DNA of 64,000 nucleotides, taken from NCBI RefSeq assembly GCF_002246015.1, contig NZ_NOLJ01000001.1:682293-746292 (forward strand), in the 5' to 3' direction. Position 1 is the first letter of the stretch. Each line of letters opens with the position of its first letter. Both the position numbers and the translations under genes were made by a program. A model generated the notes under the pieces. The model did no database searches and was not told the DNA's origin. It saw only the letters and a program-made list of their open reading frames with translations. Shown piece after piece: positions 8,958 through 18,907 of this stretch. This DNA comes from Nostoc sp. 'Peltigera membranacea cyanobiont' 210A. GTDB lineage: Bacteria > Cyanobacteriota > Cyanobacteriia > Cyanobacteriales > Nostocaceae.

Positions 8958-11189
8958 ATGAGAATCACAATGATTACTGATATATATAATTGGCAAAATC
9001 AGGCTGAACAATACTTCATTGAAGAGAACTATTTGCAAGCAGCACAGTTATACGAGCAAGCAATAGCGATAGAATCAAATACTATCTCCTATTATTGGCA
9101 TTTAGGATTATTAATGCTATTACAAGGGCAAGAAGCAGAAGCTCAAATGACTTGGATGCTGCCAATGACAGAGGCAGATGAAGAACAGTTACCAATTTGG
9201 ATAAATGAACTAGTTAAATTTTTGCGAATAGAAGCTGAAAGGCGTGAAACACTGGGGGAATATTCTCTAGCTTGGTTAATTCGTCAGCATATTCGGGAAA
9301 TTAATCCTAGTTATATAAATAATTTGCTTCAAATTCTTATACTTTCTATCAAATTGCAAAAGTTTGAAGAAATTGATGATGTGAATGAGTGGGGATTAAT
9401 TGAAAGCTTAAAGGCAAAAGAAGATATAGAAATAAATACCGAATTACTAATCCAAGTTTTAAAAGAACTTTTAAATACTGTTCCCTTACATCCAATTAAT
9501 CTAAATTTAATAGAAGCTAGTCTTTCCTATTTCTCTAATCCTCATCAATGCTTCTCTATACTGCTTCCTGCTGCTCTTAAAATTGGTCATACTTTGCGGC
9601 AACCTTTACTAGCAGCATGTCTGCTAGAATTGCATTTACGATTGGAGCCAGATAATGTAGAAGTTTTGCGGCATTTAGCGATCTTTTATCAAGATGCTCG
9701 TAATTATTCTCAAGGAATAGAGACAGCTAGGTTATGTTATTCACTATCAGAAGGCTTGGCTGATAAAATTTTTGCCCTACACTTGCTGTTAAGGGGTCTA
9801 ATGTCAGCAGGGGGATATTGGCAAGAGATATGTACAACTTGTGAAGAATTGAAAACTGTATTTAAACAGTTTATTGAAGCTCAACCAATTCTTTTAGAAG
9901 AGGGAAGAATATTACGGTTACTTACACCATCTTTTGCGATACCTCACATTAAAGATGCTCCTGCTGAATTTCGAGCTATTCATAACAAGGTAGCTGAGAT
10001 TTTTAATAATGATATTCAAGCTCTTGCCCAATCAGAAGGAAAAAACTATGCTCGTCAAATTATTAATCATCAATCTTTAAAAACTCATCCGAAAAAATTA
10101 AAAATTGGTTATGTATCTTACGCTTTAAGGAATCATTCTGTTGGTTGGCTAGCTCGCTGGTTATTTCAACATCATAATCGAGATAAATTTGATATTCATA
10201 CTTATTTTGTTAACTACACATTAGTCAATGACTATATCCAAGAATGGTATTTAAGTCAGGCAGGAAAAGCTCGTCAATTAGGTATGAATGGTCTAGAAAT
10301 TGCTGACCAGATATATCAAGATGAAATTGATATTTTAATTGACCTTGATAGCATCACTCTAGATATCACTAGTGAAGTAATGGCACTCAAGCCAGCCCCA
10401 ATTCAAGTTACTTGGCTGGGGTGGGATGCATCAGGTATACCTGCAATTGATTACTTTATCGCAGATCCTTATGTACTACCAAATGATGCACAAGATTACT
10501 ATACAGAAAAAATATGGCGATTACCCCAAACTTATATAGCAGTAGATGGTTTTGAAGTTGGTGTACCAACTCTCCGCCGCGATGACTTGGATATTCCTAT
10601 GGATGCCGTTGTCTATCTCAGCGCCCAAAGAGGATATAAGCGCCATCCAGAAACGACAAAGTGGCAAATGCAAATTATCAAACAAGTACCTAACAGCTAC
10701 TTTTTGATCAAGGGGCTTTCTGAGGAGGAAACAATTAAACGCTTCTTTTATCAAATTGCCGAAGAAGAAGGTGTAGATTGTTCTCGGTTACGATTTTTAC
10801 CACAAGTTCATTTAGAGTCAGTTCATCGTGCTAATTTAGGCATTGCTGATATTGTATTAGATACATTTCCCTACAACGGAGCAACAACAACCTTAGAAAC
10901 ATTGTGGATGGGTATCCCTTTAGTGACAAGAGTTGGCGAACAATTTGCAGCGCGTAACAGCTACACCATGATGATGAATGCGGGTATTACAGAAGGTATT
11001 GCCTGGACTGATGAAGAGTATATAGAATGGGGTGTGCGCTTGGGGAAAGATGAGGCTTTACGTCAGCAAGTCACTCTGAAGCTGAAAGCATCGCGGCAAA
11101 CAGCCCCGTTGTGGAATGGCAAACAGTTTACCCGTGAGATGGAAAAGGCTTACGAGCAGATGTGGCAAAGGTATATTGAGGGCAAATAA
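8958..11189 (+). CDS. TPR protein with GT41 (OGT/SPINDLY-like) glycosyltransferase domain
   Basis: Predicted cytoplasmic glycosyltransferase of family GT41, which adds sugars from nucleotide donors to Ser/Thr of proteins. The N-terminus has TPR units (QAEQYFIEENYLQAAQLYEQAIAIE, then more degenerate ones to about residue 330). The C-terminal half has the GT41 marks: KIGYVSYALRNHSVGWL, IDILIDLDSITLD, QVTWLGWDASG..IDYFIADPYVLP, and DIVLDTFPYNGATTTLETLWMGIPLVTRVGEQFAARNS. ATG at 8958 or 8970 begins the protein; an earlier in-frame TTG at 8940 is unlikely. It lies 3' of pilA. A second GT41 module occurs in the giant gene at 12223-18813. Pilin is a candidate substrate, unproven. Confidence 0.9.
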   Translation: MRITMITDIYNWQNQAEQYFIEENYLQAAQLYEQAIAIESNTISYYWHLGLLMLLQGQEAEAQMTWMLPMTEADEEQLPIWINELVKFLRIEAERRETLGEYSLAWLIRQHIREINPSYINNLLQILILSIKLQKFEEIDDVNEWGLIESLKAKEDIEINTELLIQVLKELLNTVPLHPINLNLIEASLSYFSNPHQCFSILLPAALKIGHTLRQPLLAACLLELHLRLEPDNVEVLRHLAIFYQDARNYSQGIETARLCYSLSEGLADKIFALHLLLRGLMSAGGYWQEICTTCEELKTVFKQFIEAQPILLEEGRILRLLTPSFAIPHIKDAPAEFRAIHNKVAEIFNNDIQALAQSEGKNYARQIINHQSLKTHPKKLKIGYVSYALRNHSVGWLARWLFQHHNRDKFDIHTYFVNYTLVNDYIQEWYLSQAGKARQLGMNGLEIADQIYQDEIDILIDLDSITLDITSEVMALKPAPIQVTWLGWDASGIPAIDYFIADPYVLPNDAQDYYTEKIWRLPQTYIAVDGFEVGVPTLRRDDLDIPMDAVVYLSAQRGYKRHPETTKWQMQIIKQVPNSYFLIKGLSEEETIKRFFYQIAEEEGVDCSRLRFLPQVHLESVHRANLGIADIVLDTFPYNGATTTLETLWMGIPLVTRVGEQFAARNSYTMMMNAGITEGIAWTDEEYIEWGVRLGKDEALRQQVTLKLKASRQTAPLWNGKQFTREMEKAYEQMWQRYIEGK

Positions 11190-11247
11190 GTCAACTTAAC
11201 ATTAAATCGGCGGTTAGAAAGCGCGTCTACACAGGCAAAACCCACAC

Positions 11248-11306
11248 TTCTCTACGAGACGCTGCGCGAACGACAAGCTCAGTGACCGCCTCCGTGGGTT
11301 AAGAAT
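11248..11306. repeat. Interspersed repeat with CTCTACGAGACGCTGCG core
   Basis: GC-rich element in the 294-bp gap after the GT41 gene, of the same family as 1029-1084 and 4854-4959. Its ends are inverted (AACCCAC and GTGGGTT), and no flanking direct repeat is seen here. The rest of the gap, to 11483, shows nothing else I can name. Confidence 0.55.
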
Positions 11307-11483
11307 CCTTGATTTTGTATTAGTCCACGGAGGTGGACTTTGTTTGTGTAGCCGCGAATTCTATTCGCCCTGGCTACTATGTTGACACGTATGAGCAATG
11401 CTGTGCCCCTACCGCGTGGTCTATTTACCTGAAAATTGCTGTAAGAGGTAATATAAAAACAAGAAATACTATTGTAGATATTT

Positions 11484-11903
11484 ATGTCTGCTAAAGATGT
11501 CTTTCATGAAGTTGTCAAAAAAGCTTTGCAGAAGGATGGTTGGCAGATTACTCATGACCCGCTCTCAATTAGCGTGGGTGGTGTGAATGTCTCTATTGAT
11601 TTAGCTGCTGAAAAACTCATTGCGGCAGAACGGGAAGGAGAAAAAATTGCTGTTGAAGTTAAAAGTTTTTTGGAGAAATCATCTGCAATCTCAGAATTTC
11701 ATACAGCATTGGGACAGTTTATCAACTATAGAGGCGCATTAAGGCGACGACAGCCAGAGCGTGTTTTGTATTTAGCAGTACCTTTGACAACTTATAAAAC
11801 ATTTTTTAAACTTGATTTTCCCCAAGCCATGATTGAAGAAAATCAAGTCAAAATGATTATTTATGATGTAGAGCAAGAGGTTATTTTTAAATGGATAAAC
11901 TAG
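11484..11903 (+). CDS. xisH: XisH family protein
   Basis: XisH was described as a factor needed, with XisF and XisI, for excision of the fdxN element during heterocyst development in Anabaena. Most family copies stand elsewhere and their role is unknown. The protein (139 residues) matches the family along its length: MSAKDVFHEVVKKALQKDGW, then SIDLAAEKLIAAEREGEKIAVEVKSF, SEFHTALGQFINY and YLAVPL. The D...E-V-K pattern resembles a PD-(D/E)xK nuclease core, so a nucleic-acid role is plausible. xisI overlaps its end by 13 bp. No site-specific recombinase gene lies in this window. Confidence 0.93.
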   Translation: MSAKDVFHEVVKKALQKDGWQITHDPLSISVGGVNVSIDLAAEKLIAAEREGEKIAVEVKSFLEKSSAISEFHTALGQFINYRGALRRRQPERVLYLAVPLTTYKTFFKLDFPQAMIEENQVKMIIYDVEQEVIFKWIN

Positions 11904-12226
11904 CCCACTATCGCCAGATTGTACAGCAGATATTACAGGAGTATAGTGAGCAAAAACCCTCTGATAGTAATATAGAAGTTGAGAATATTTTTGATATAGA
12001 ACGTGACCATTACCAGGTAGTCCATGTAGGCTGGGAAGGTCAAGATTGGGTACATAGCTGCATCATCCATATTGATATTAAGGGTGAAAAAATTTGGCTT
12101 CAATGGAATGGTACAGAAGATGATATTGCAGCAAATTTAGTTACTATAGGAGTTCCTAAAGAGGACATTGTGTTAGGGTTTCAGTCTCCTTTCATGAGGA
12201 AGTTTACAGAATATGCAGTGGGTTAA
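11891..12226 (+). CDS. xisI: XisI family protein
   Basis: Partner of XisH; the two genes are nearly always adjacent. This 111-residue protein has the family pattern MDKLAHYRQIVQQIL at the start, then D.ERDHYQVVHVGWEGQDWVHSCIIHIDIK, KIWLQWNGTEDDIA and the closing FQSPFMRKFTEYAVG. It starts inside the last codons of xisH (13-bp overlap), implying translational coupling. Its stop overlaps the end of the convergent giant glycosyltransferase by 4 bp. Whether this pair acts in DNA excision or as another two-gene module cannot be told from sequence. Confidence 0.93.
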   Translation: MDKLAHYRQIVQQILQEYSEQKPSDSNIEVENIFDIERDHYQVVHVGWEGQDWVHSCIIHIDIKGEKIWLQWNGTEDDIAANLVTIGVPKEDIVLGFQSPFMRKFTEYAVG

Positions 12227-15200
12227 AGAAGTGTCATCTCTAATTTAGATGCGCTCAAGCTATCTACATCACAGAATGGGAGATTTTCTGCTTTCGCTTG
12301 TGCGATCGCCTGTTGATTATCTGTTGCTAAAGCAATTCGAGTATGAATTCTAGGCAAAAGAGTTTTCCATTGTGCATCACTTAACTTACCTAGCAAAGAA
12401 ATTTCTGGTCCCTCAGTTATATCTACATCATCTTCCATGAGTAAATTCATAGTCAAAGATGATAAAAGCATATCGGCTTCCTCCTCAGGAATATTTTGAG
12501 TATCAATCACGAGAGTTATGTTACTTTTATCTGGGTGAGTAGTAAGAGTAGAAATGACACTTGCTAAATCTTGATATAGTAAGTCTTCTGGCTGTGACCA
12601 GTCTGGGAAAATAATTAGGTTAATATCTCCTAAGCGGAAATTTTGACTCAGGGTATCAGCAAGATATTTACTAAATAGTTCTTGGAAGAGGCTGCCTATT
12701 TTAGCTGAGTAAGAGCGACTATCTAGAAAACTAGGATTAGCTTGCATTTTTTCCTTGATTTGGGCACTCTTTTGTTGGCGTAATTTAGGGTTATTGCCAA
12801 GTGCGATCGCTAACTTAATATAATCCATCTCGTTGTTTGTTATTAAGTCAGGTATTTGGATTTCTCGTAAGTAGGCAGCTGCATGTCTCGACCTGAGAGC
12901 ATCACCTTCCAAAACTACAGTTGTTAATCCTACCTCTAAAGCATCTACAAGGGAATGACCGCCTGAATGTCGGTAGGAATCTAAATATATATCAGCTAGC
13001 TTTAAAACTTCTCTAACATCGGCACGACTAGGTAGCGCATCAAGAACAATGAGACGGCTTTTCTCAACATTGTACCTAGCTAAAACTGCATACATTTGGT
13101 TAAGGAAAGAATTAGCCGGATAAGAATCGCTCCAGCTAGGAGCAAATGGATACAAAACGAGAATTGAATCAGGTACAGCAGCAAGAATTTTTGCCCAAGT
13201 TTCTCTCAGTTCTGGAATGATCTTGTAGCAATTAGCACCCGAAGTAAATACAACAGTTTTTTCAGTCGCACCCCAGCTTTCTCGATTGGGTTTAATTTTA
13301 AGGATCTCTAGTTCACAAGGGTAATCAAAACAGTAACCTACTCCATCAAGAGTTACTAACTTTTCCCTATAATGTTCTTGTCCGCCCGATACAGGTTCTG
13401 ATAAACTGCCAGAAATAAAATAGTCAATGTTTCGTATGCCTGTTGTGGCAGGGCAAGAGCCAAAGGTCAACTGTACCCTTGCCAGTCGATGCAAGGCAAG
13501 TAATGTAATCTGATTTGTGACTGCTGTAACGTTCGTCGCAATTAAGAGAAGATCAATATCTCCATCACGAATCGTTTGTACCTGACCTTGTAGGTCTGGA
13601 GGTAGAGTAACTAAAGCATCTACATGACCTGTACAATAACGCTCTAAACGACTATTATTTGCAGTTAGGGTATAGAGAATAATTTCAAAATTATTCCAAT
13701 CTAAATGTTTGTATGCTGGCAGTGTATGGAAGGTTTCTGTACTTGCTTGAAAATGACCAGCAAGAACTCCTAGACGAATTTTTTTGCGTTCTGGCGATCG
13801 CTCTGAAAAGTCGTAGTCGATTTCGTTGCCTTGAGTTTTCAAGGTATATTCCATGATATCAGCGCGTTTGCTATAAATCCCTTTTAAGTTTTCTGTAGTG
13901 AAATATAGAGGGATGAAATTGGCAGTTTGAAGGAAAAATTGGGCGATGTACTGCCATAATGCTGATTCTTGATTACTGGATATGTTTTCTTCTAAGTAAT
14001 CTAGCCATTGTTGTAAATAGTGATAGTAATTATCTGCCTCTCCCTTTTCTTGAAATAGGCGCGGAAATTCAAATATAAATTTCAGATAATCAGCTAGCAA
14101 CCATTGAGGAATATGAGTTAAGTCATGTTGTAGTGGTAGCTGGTCAGCACGACGGTACAGCATTGCTGCTAACAGGTATTGGATAGCTTGTGGTTCGCCA
14201 AAATCTTTAGAAATATTATCTGATAGGGTATTAACAAAATTCTGCTCTTTCTCTGTCAGCAACTCATGTTGAATACCGCTATTTAGCAATTTTTGATGTG
14301 TATTACTTATATATTCAGAGTAATCAACAATCAATTTTTCTGCTGGTATAGTGAGCAATTTTTCTGCAAATCTCTGGCGAGCTTGGCAGAGGTTAGCTAT
14401 TGCTGAGTTGCTGCTTGGTTGTTGCTGATACTGATTAACGCAGCTATTTATTTGAAATAATAGCTCTCCTAATTCATTGCTAAGTTTATTTGACTTTTTA
14501 ATCAACCCAAATGAAAGCAACAGATTTTCTGATTCTTTAATTATTGTTGGGTTGAAAATTTCAGAATTGTAGGCAACAATTAAGGCAAACTTATTATGAT
14601 GTTGGGTAAAAGCTCGATTTCCCGTCGAATCAATACTTCTGCGGTAATATATTACTATTTCTTTTGTACCATAGAAGTTGATTTTATGTTTTAAGCAATT
14701 CAGCCAAAATTCCCAATCTTCATAACCAATTAAAGCAACATCTTCTTTGTAACCGTTAACCAAATCCCACACTTTTTTTGAATAGAGTGAAGAATTGTGA
14801 ATCATATCAAATCGCTTCATGTTTTCTTTAGAAAACAAGCCGGTGCTGACAATGAGTTTATTTTCGATTCCAAACATTTGATAGGAACCAAATGCCACAC
14901 AAGGGGAATCTTGATCTAATGCCACACTTAACAGATTCTCAATACCTGTTGAGCTTAACTTGTCATCAGCATCTAATGGAAGTATATATTCACCATTAGA
15001 TACTTTGATACCTGTATTTCTAGCACTAGCAGGCCCACCGTTTGCTTTCTCAACAAGTCGTATCTTTTTATTAAAATAGGTTGATATCAACTGTTGCGCG
15101 ACTTCACTAGTATTATCTTTACTCCCATCATTAACAATAATGATTTCCCAGTTCTCGTATGTCTGAGCAATGACACTGGCCACTGTTTCGGGTAAAAACT

Positions 15201-18200
15201 CAGCTAGGTTGTAACAGGAAATAATGACAGAGACAAGAGGAATATTTGCGAAAGAAGATGAAACTTGATTTCTTAGTGGCAATAGTGTGCGTTCCACTAC
15301 TTCCACAGTTTGTTTGATCATCCGTTCTTCCTTAAACATTTCTTCTGCACGCTTTTTACCAGCCAGGCCAATTGAGCGACGCAATTCTGGATTTACAGAC
15401 CAAGCTTCAATTATTCTTGCCATTTCCTTAATCGTAGCTTGGGGATCAACTTTTGGGTCAGAGACAAGTTTCCCCACATCCCCAAGCACTTCTGGAATAC
15501 CGCCTACAGCCGAAGCGATAACTGGTAATCCTTTTGCCATTGCCTCTACAATTGCTAATCCAAATGATTCAAATTCTGAAGGCAAAATAAAAATATCAGA
15601 TGTATCCAGCCACTCTACAATATTTGTGCAGTTACCCAAAAGTTTGACATGATTGCTAATCCTTAATTGCTCGATTGCTTGCTTGAGTTGTGCTTCTAAG
15701 GCACCATCACCAGCCCATACAAAATATAGCTTATGCCACGATTCACTTTGCATAAGCTGCTTAATTGCTTCTAGCTGGTACTGATAACCTTTTCCTGCGT
15801 CCAAGCGAGCCGCTGTAAAACAAATTACTGCATTTGCAGGAATACCATATTCTTGACGTAGGCGATCGCGAATAGATGGTTTAGGAGGGGCAAAATAGTG
15901 TTCTGGTCGTCCGCTATAAATTACTTGTCCTTTGTCTTTTGGAAGTCTAAATAGCTGGTGTAACAAATTCAAATTTTCATTTGAGACAGTAATGAATGCT
16001 CCCGCTTGAGTATGAATTTGCTCTAATTCTTCCAAGTATGAGGCAAATCGCTCTGCTAAATAGGGGACAGCACATCCATCGACAATAATATATGGTATCC
16101 CCATCTGTTTAGCCACTTTTTTAGCAGCTAAATTGGATAAGGGACAGCAATCACTAAAAATGATCAGGTCAGGTTTAATTTTAGGAAATATTTCTTGAGC
16201 ATCTGATATATCCAACAGTGCTCTTGAAAACTCGTTAATGCTATTATAATTTAGCCATATATGCTGAATACCTAACTTTTGTTGTTCTTGAATGAGATGA
16301 TTAGATGTGTGGGTCTGTACACAAGTTACTTGATAACCTAATTTTGCTAATTCACAAATAATAGAGTGGTTGTATTGACCAACGCCATAAATACTAAAAT
16401 CGTCTGTGTATAGTAGGATATGTTGATTTAGATTCTTTGAAGGATAAGTATCTGATTGTGCTGATGCCAAAGTATTTAATTTAGGAATTTGATTTTCTTG
16501 TTGCCAAATATCTTGATGTAAATGAGTATCTAATTCCTCAATAATTAACATTGGTAGCTCTACTCTTTGTATCTCTGGCTGTTGGAGAATATTAAAGATA
16601 GTTACACCAGATTGACTGGGATTAGATGCTGACTTAACAGATGTTAATAACCTTAACAAAAAATCTTTATGTATTAGTCCAAAAGAAAGCAAATTTTGGG
16701 GAAATTTTAGTAAGGGTAATATTTCTGTAGCTTCTATATAGGTTTTTGCTGGTACACGTTCTGTAAAAATTTCTTGATTAATTCTACTAGAACATGCAAT
16801 CCAAGCTCCAAATATAACTCCGGCAGTTTCTTTGTGCTCTTCTGCCAAAAGTATATCTAAAGCCGATGAAATGAAAGATTCGTCATACTGAATATAATCA
16901 TTCGTAATCAGAATATATTCTTCTTCAATCAGGGAAATACAATTAATAATTGAATCTATGATGCCTTGGTAGTTATACCAGTCTAAATTATTACAATCAT
17001 AAACAATCAGATTTTGATGCCGGGATTGATTCTTCCATGCTGGTAAAAGCTGGTTATCAGTCTGTGGAACGTTTGTATAATTTAGACGAATGATAGCTAC
17101 TGAGGGTTTGGCAGAGAGAACGTTACTTTCTAAAGCTTGAGACTTAATTTTTTGACGATACTCTTCTATCTCTTGCAACTCGTTGCTAAAGAAATTCAAC
17201 TCCTCAAAATTTGGGTTATTTTTACGCTCATAGGTTGGGACATCGTAGATAGAAGTGTTATGTATAATTCTGTTGCAAATTCTATCTAAAGCTGGATCAA
17301 TACCAGGCTTCAAATCATCTAAAGATTTAATCTTGAAATCTGGAAGATAATAGTCTTTAATGCCAATTGAGCGAAACTTAGTAGAAAACTTAAAGAAATA
17401 AGCATCAGTGAAGCGATACAACTTGATCAAGTCCTCGACAGTTGCTTGAGAAGATGCAGAAAGTAGCTTATTGACTAATTCTCCCAAAGATTCTTTACTG
17501 ATTTCTTGAAAAGAATTTTGTACTGCTCCCCGATATGGAGATTGTTCAAATGTTGCTGTTGGTACACCTCTAGCTGCTGCCTCAAGCGCTACAGTGCTAA
17601 AGAAAGCGATCGCTGCATCAGAATGCCATAAAAGAGCATATGAAGTTAACTGCTCAGATGGCATGATAATCCGCACATTTTTAGGAGCAGAAAGTACTTG
17701 CTGATAAGCTCTTGACAAAAATTCATATGCTGTGGAATGTTTGAATGTTTTACTTCCTGCACCTGCGATAAAGGGATGATGACGAATTACTAAATATTCA
17801 TCTCTATCCCTAAATACTTCCATCAAGCTTTCAATCATATCTAGTTGCCTTGCCATGAAGGTATAATCTTCAGACATTGCATGTTCGTCTTCGCTTGATG
17901 TGAAAACAGTAATGATTTTTGCGTCTAAGGGGATTCTTAATTGCTGACGAATATTCGTATGATTTGAATTGAAATCATAAAAAGATGGCCAACTAAGATT
18001 CTGACCATTTGCCCGTTCGATAAAATAATTTTTAACTTGTAAAATTTCTTCCTGATTTAGGGTAATATCTTTCCAGCTTCTTACACAATCAAGAGGGGTC
18101 TTAGGGCTTAAACAATTAGAATTATCAAAGAAACAAAAGCTATCACCGATATATCCTCTTTCATGGGTGATCACATCAATTTGGCGCTGCCTTGCCACTT

Positions 18201-18813
18201 CAAATGCTACTCTATAAGGTGCAAAGCGAGCATTGAATAAAAATAAATTTGTTGGATTGTAAGTATCTAATAATCTGGAAATAGCCTTATAAGTTATGAA
18301 GCCATCAATTAAATATTGTTTGTGGACTTTTCTCACCTCTAGTCTCGACAGTTCTATATCAGAAGATATTCTGAAATATGTACAAATAGATGAGGTCACC
18401 CATTTACCAATTGGTAAGTCAAAATAGACAGCATTTTTATAATCTTGTTCTCCAAGATTTTCTACCCATTGATTAGCAATGTTGTAGTCCTTGTCACTAA
18501 TCCAATCACGCAACTGTAGATAAGGTAAATTAAAAGATGAGGCCAAAAGCTGTTTACTACTTTGTGAACAAGCTTGACAAGCATCAGCATATTCGTAACC
18601 AGTCTGAGTTGCAAGATGTGCAAGATTGCAATTTTTATACACTCCATCACAACCAACTACAAAAATCTCACAATTCCGCAACCTTAATGCTGAAGCAACC
18701 ACTGCATCGACTTGACTATGAACTGACCACCATGCATAGGGGGTGAAAAACATGATTTTTTTGAGTTCAGTCATTACTCTAATCCTTTGTTTACAATTTT
18801 CAATAACGGACAA
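12223..18813 (-). CDS. Giant multi-module glycosyltransferase (2196 residues)
   Basis: A fusion of several glycosyltransferase modules in one frame. About residues 1-490 resemble capsule-polysaccharide/Kdo-transferase-like proteins (RHHPFIAGAGS, FFSTVALEAAARGVPTATFE). About 570-780 looks like a degenerate GT2-type domain. About 795-1180 is a GT4 (GT-B) domain (YGVGQYNHSII, FESFGLAIVEAMAKGLPVIA). About 1193-1420 is a GT2 domain (VSVIISCYN, IIIVNDGSKDNTSE, the DXD-like LDADDK). A helical linker follows, and about 1675-2050 is a GT41/SPINDLY-like domain (IRLGVLAGHF, SRADVREVLKLADIYLDSYRHSGGHSLVDALEVGLTTVV). ATG at 18813 or, better, 18774 (MTELKKIMFF). It lies directly after the nonulosonate operon on the same strand, so it is a candidate to build or transfer glycans carrying that sugar. 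Soluble, no membrane span. Confidence 0.85.
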   Translation of the reverse strand: MSVIENCKQRIRVMTELKKIMFFTPYAWWSVHSQVDAVVASALRLRNCEIFVVGCDGVYKNCNLAHLATQTGYEYADACQACSQSSKQLLASSFNLPYLQLRDWISDKDYNIANQWVENLGEQDYKNAVYFDLPIGKWVTSSICTYFRISSDIELSRLEVRKVHKQYLIDGFITYKAISRLLDTYNPTNLFLFNARFAPYRVAFEVARQRQIDVITHERGYIGDSFCFFDNSNCLSPKTPLDCVRSWKDITLNQEEILQVKNYFIERANGQNLSWPSFYDFNSNHTNIRQQLRIPLDAKIITVFTSSEDEHAMSEDYTFMARQLDMIESLMEVFRDRDEYLVIRHHPFIAGAGSKTFKHSTAYEFLSRAYQQVLSAPKNVRIIMPSEQLTSYALLWHSDAAIAFFSTVALEAAARGVPTATFEQSPYRGAVQNSFQEISKESLGELVNKLLSASSQATVEDLIKLYRFTDAYFFKFSTKFRSIGIKDYYLPDFKIKSLDDLKPGIDPALDRICNRIIHNTSIYDVPTYERKNNPNFEELNFFSNELQEIEEYRQKIKSQALESNVLSAKPSVAIIRLNYTNVPQTDNQLLPAWKNQSRHQNLIVYDCNNLDWYNYQGIIDSIINCISLIEEEYILITNDYIQYDESFISSALDILLAEEHKETAGVIFGAWIACSSRINQEIFTERVPAKTYIEATEILPLLKFPQNLLSFGLIHKDFLLRLLTSVKSASNPSQSGVTIFNILQQPEIQRVELPMLIIEELDTHLHQDIWQQENQIPKLNTLASAQSDTYPSKNLNQHILLYTDDFSIYGVGQYNHSIICELAKLGYQVTCVQTHTSNHLIQEQQKLGIQHIWLNYNSINEFSRALLDISDAQEIFPKIKPDLIIFSDCCPLSNLAAKKVAKQMGIPYIIVDGCAVPYLAERFASYLEELEQIHTQAGAFITVSNENLNLLHQLFRLPKDKGQVIYSGRPEHYFAPPKPSIRDRLRQEYGIPANAVICFTAARLDAGKGYQYQLEAIKQLMQSESWHKLYFVWAGDGALEAQLKQAIEQLRISNHVKLLGNCTNIVEWLDTSDIFILPSEFESFGLAIVEAMAKGLPVIASAVGGIPEVLGDVGKLVSDPKVDPQATIKEMARIIEAWSVNPELRRSIGLAGKKRAEEMFKEERMIKQTVEVVERTLLPLRNQVSSSFANIPLVSVIISCYNLAEFLPETVASVIAQTYENWEIIIVNDGSKDNTSEVAQQLISTYFNKKIRLVEKANGGPASARNTGIKVSNGEYILPLDADDKLSSTGIENLLSVALDQDSPCVAFGSYQMFGIENKLIVSTGLFSKENMKRFDMIHNSSLYSKKVWDLVNGYKEDVALIGYEDWEFWLNCLKHKINFYGTKEIVIYYRRSIDSTGNRAFTQHHNKFALIVAYNSEIFNPTIIKESENLLLSFGLIKKSNKLSNELGELLFQINSCVNQYQQQPSSNSAIANLCQARQRFAEKLLTIPAEKLIVDYSEYISNTHQKLLNSGIQHELLTEKEQNFVNTLSDNISKDFGEPQAIQYLLAAMLYRRADQLPLQHDLTHIPQWLLADYLKFIFEFPRLFQEKGEADNYYHYLQQWLDYLEENISSNQESALWQYIAQFFLQTANFIPLYFTTENLKGIYSKRADIMEYTLKTQGNEIDYDFSERSPERKKIRLGVLAGHFQASTETFHTLPAYKHLDWNNFEIILYTLTANNSRLERYCTGHVDALVTLPPDLQGQVQTIRDGDIDLLLIATNVTAVTNQITLLALHRLARVQLTFGSCPATTGIRNIDYFISGSLSEPVSGGQEHYREKLVTLDGVGYCFDYPCELEILKIKPNRESWGATEKTVVFTSGANCYKIIPELRETWAKILAAVPDSILVLYPFAPSWSDSYPANSFLNQMYAVLARYNVEKSRLIVLDALPSRADVREVLKLADIYLDSYRHSGGHSLVDALEVGLTTVVLEGDALRSRHAAAYLREIQIPDLITNNEMDYIKLAIALGNNPKLRQQKSAQIKEKMQANPSFLDSRSYSAKIGSLFQELFSKYLADTLSQNFRLGDINLIIFPDWSQPEDLLYQDLASVISTLTTHPDKSNITLVIDTQNIPEEEADMLLSSLTMNLLMEDDVDITEGPEISLLGKLSDAQWKTLLPRIHTRIALATDNQQAIAQAKAENLPFCDVDSLSASKLEMTLL

Positions 18814-18907
18814 TAAATATTAGCTCTGTTGGCTAGCTAAGTAAAGGAATTCTACTTAGTAAATAGCTTATTCCTTGTTTTGAGAACTAAAAGGAATTTT
18901 TTTGCAA

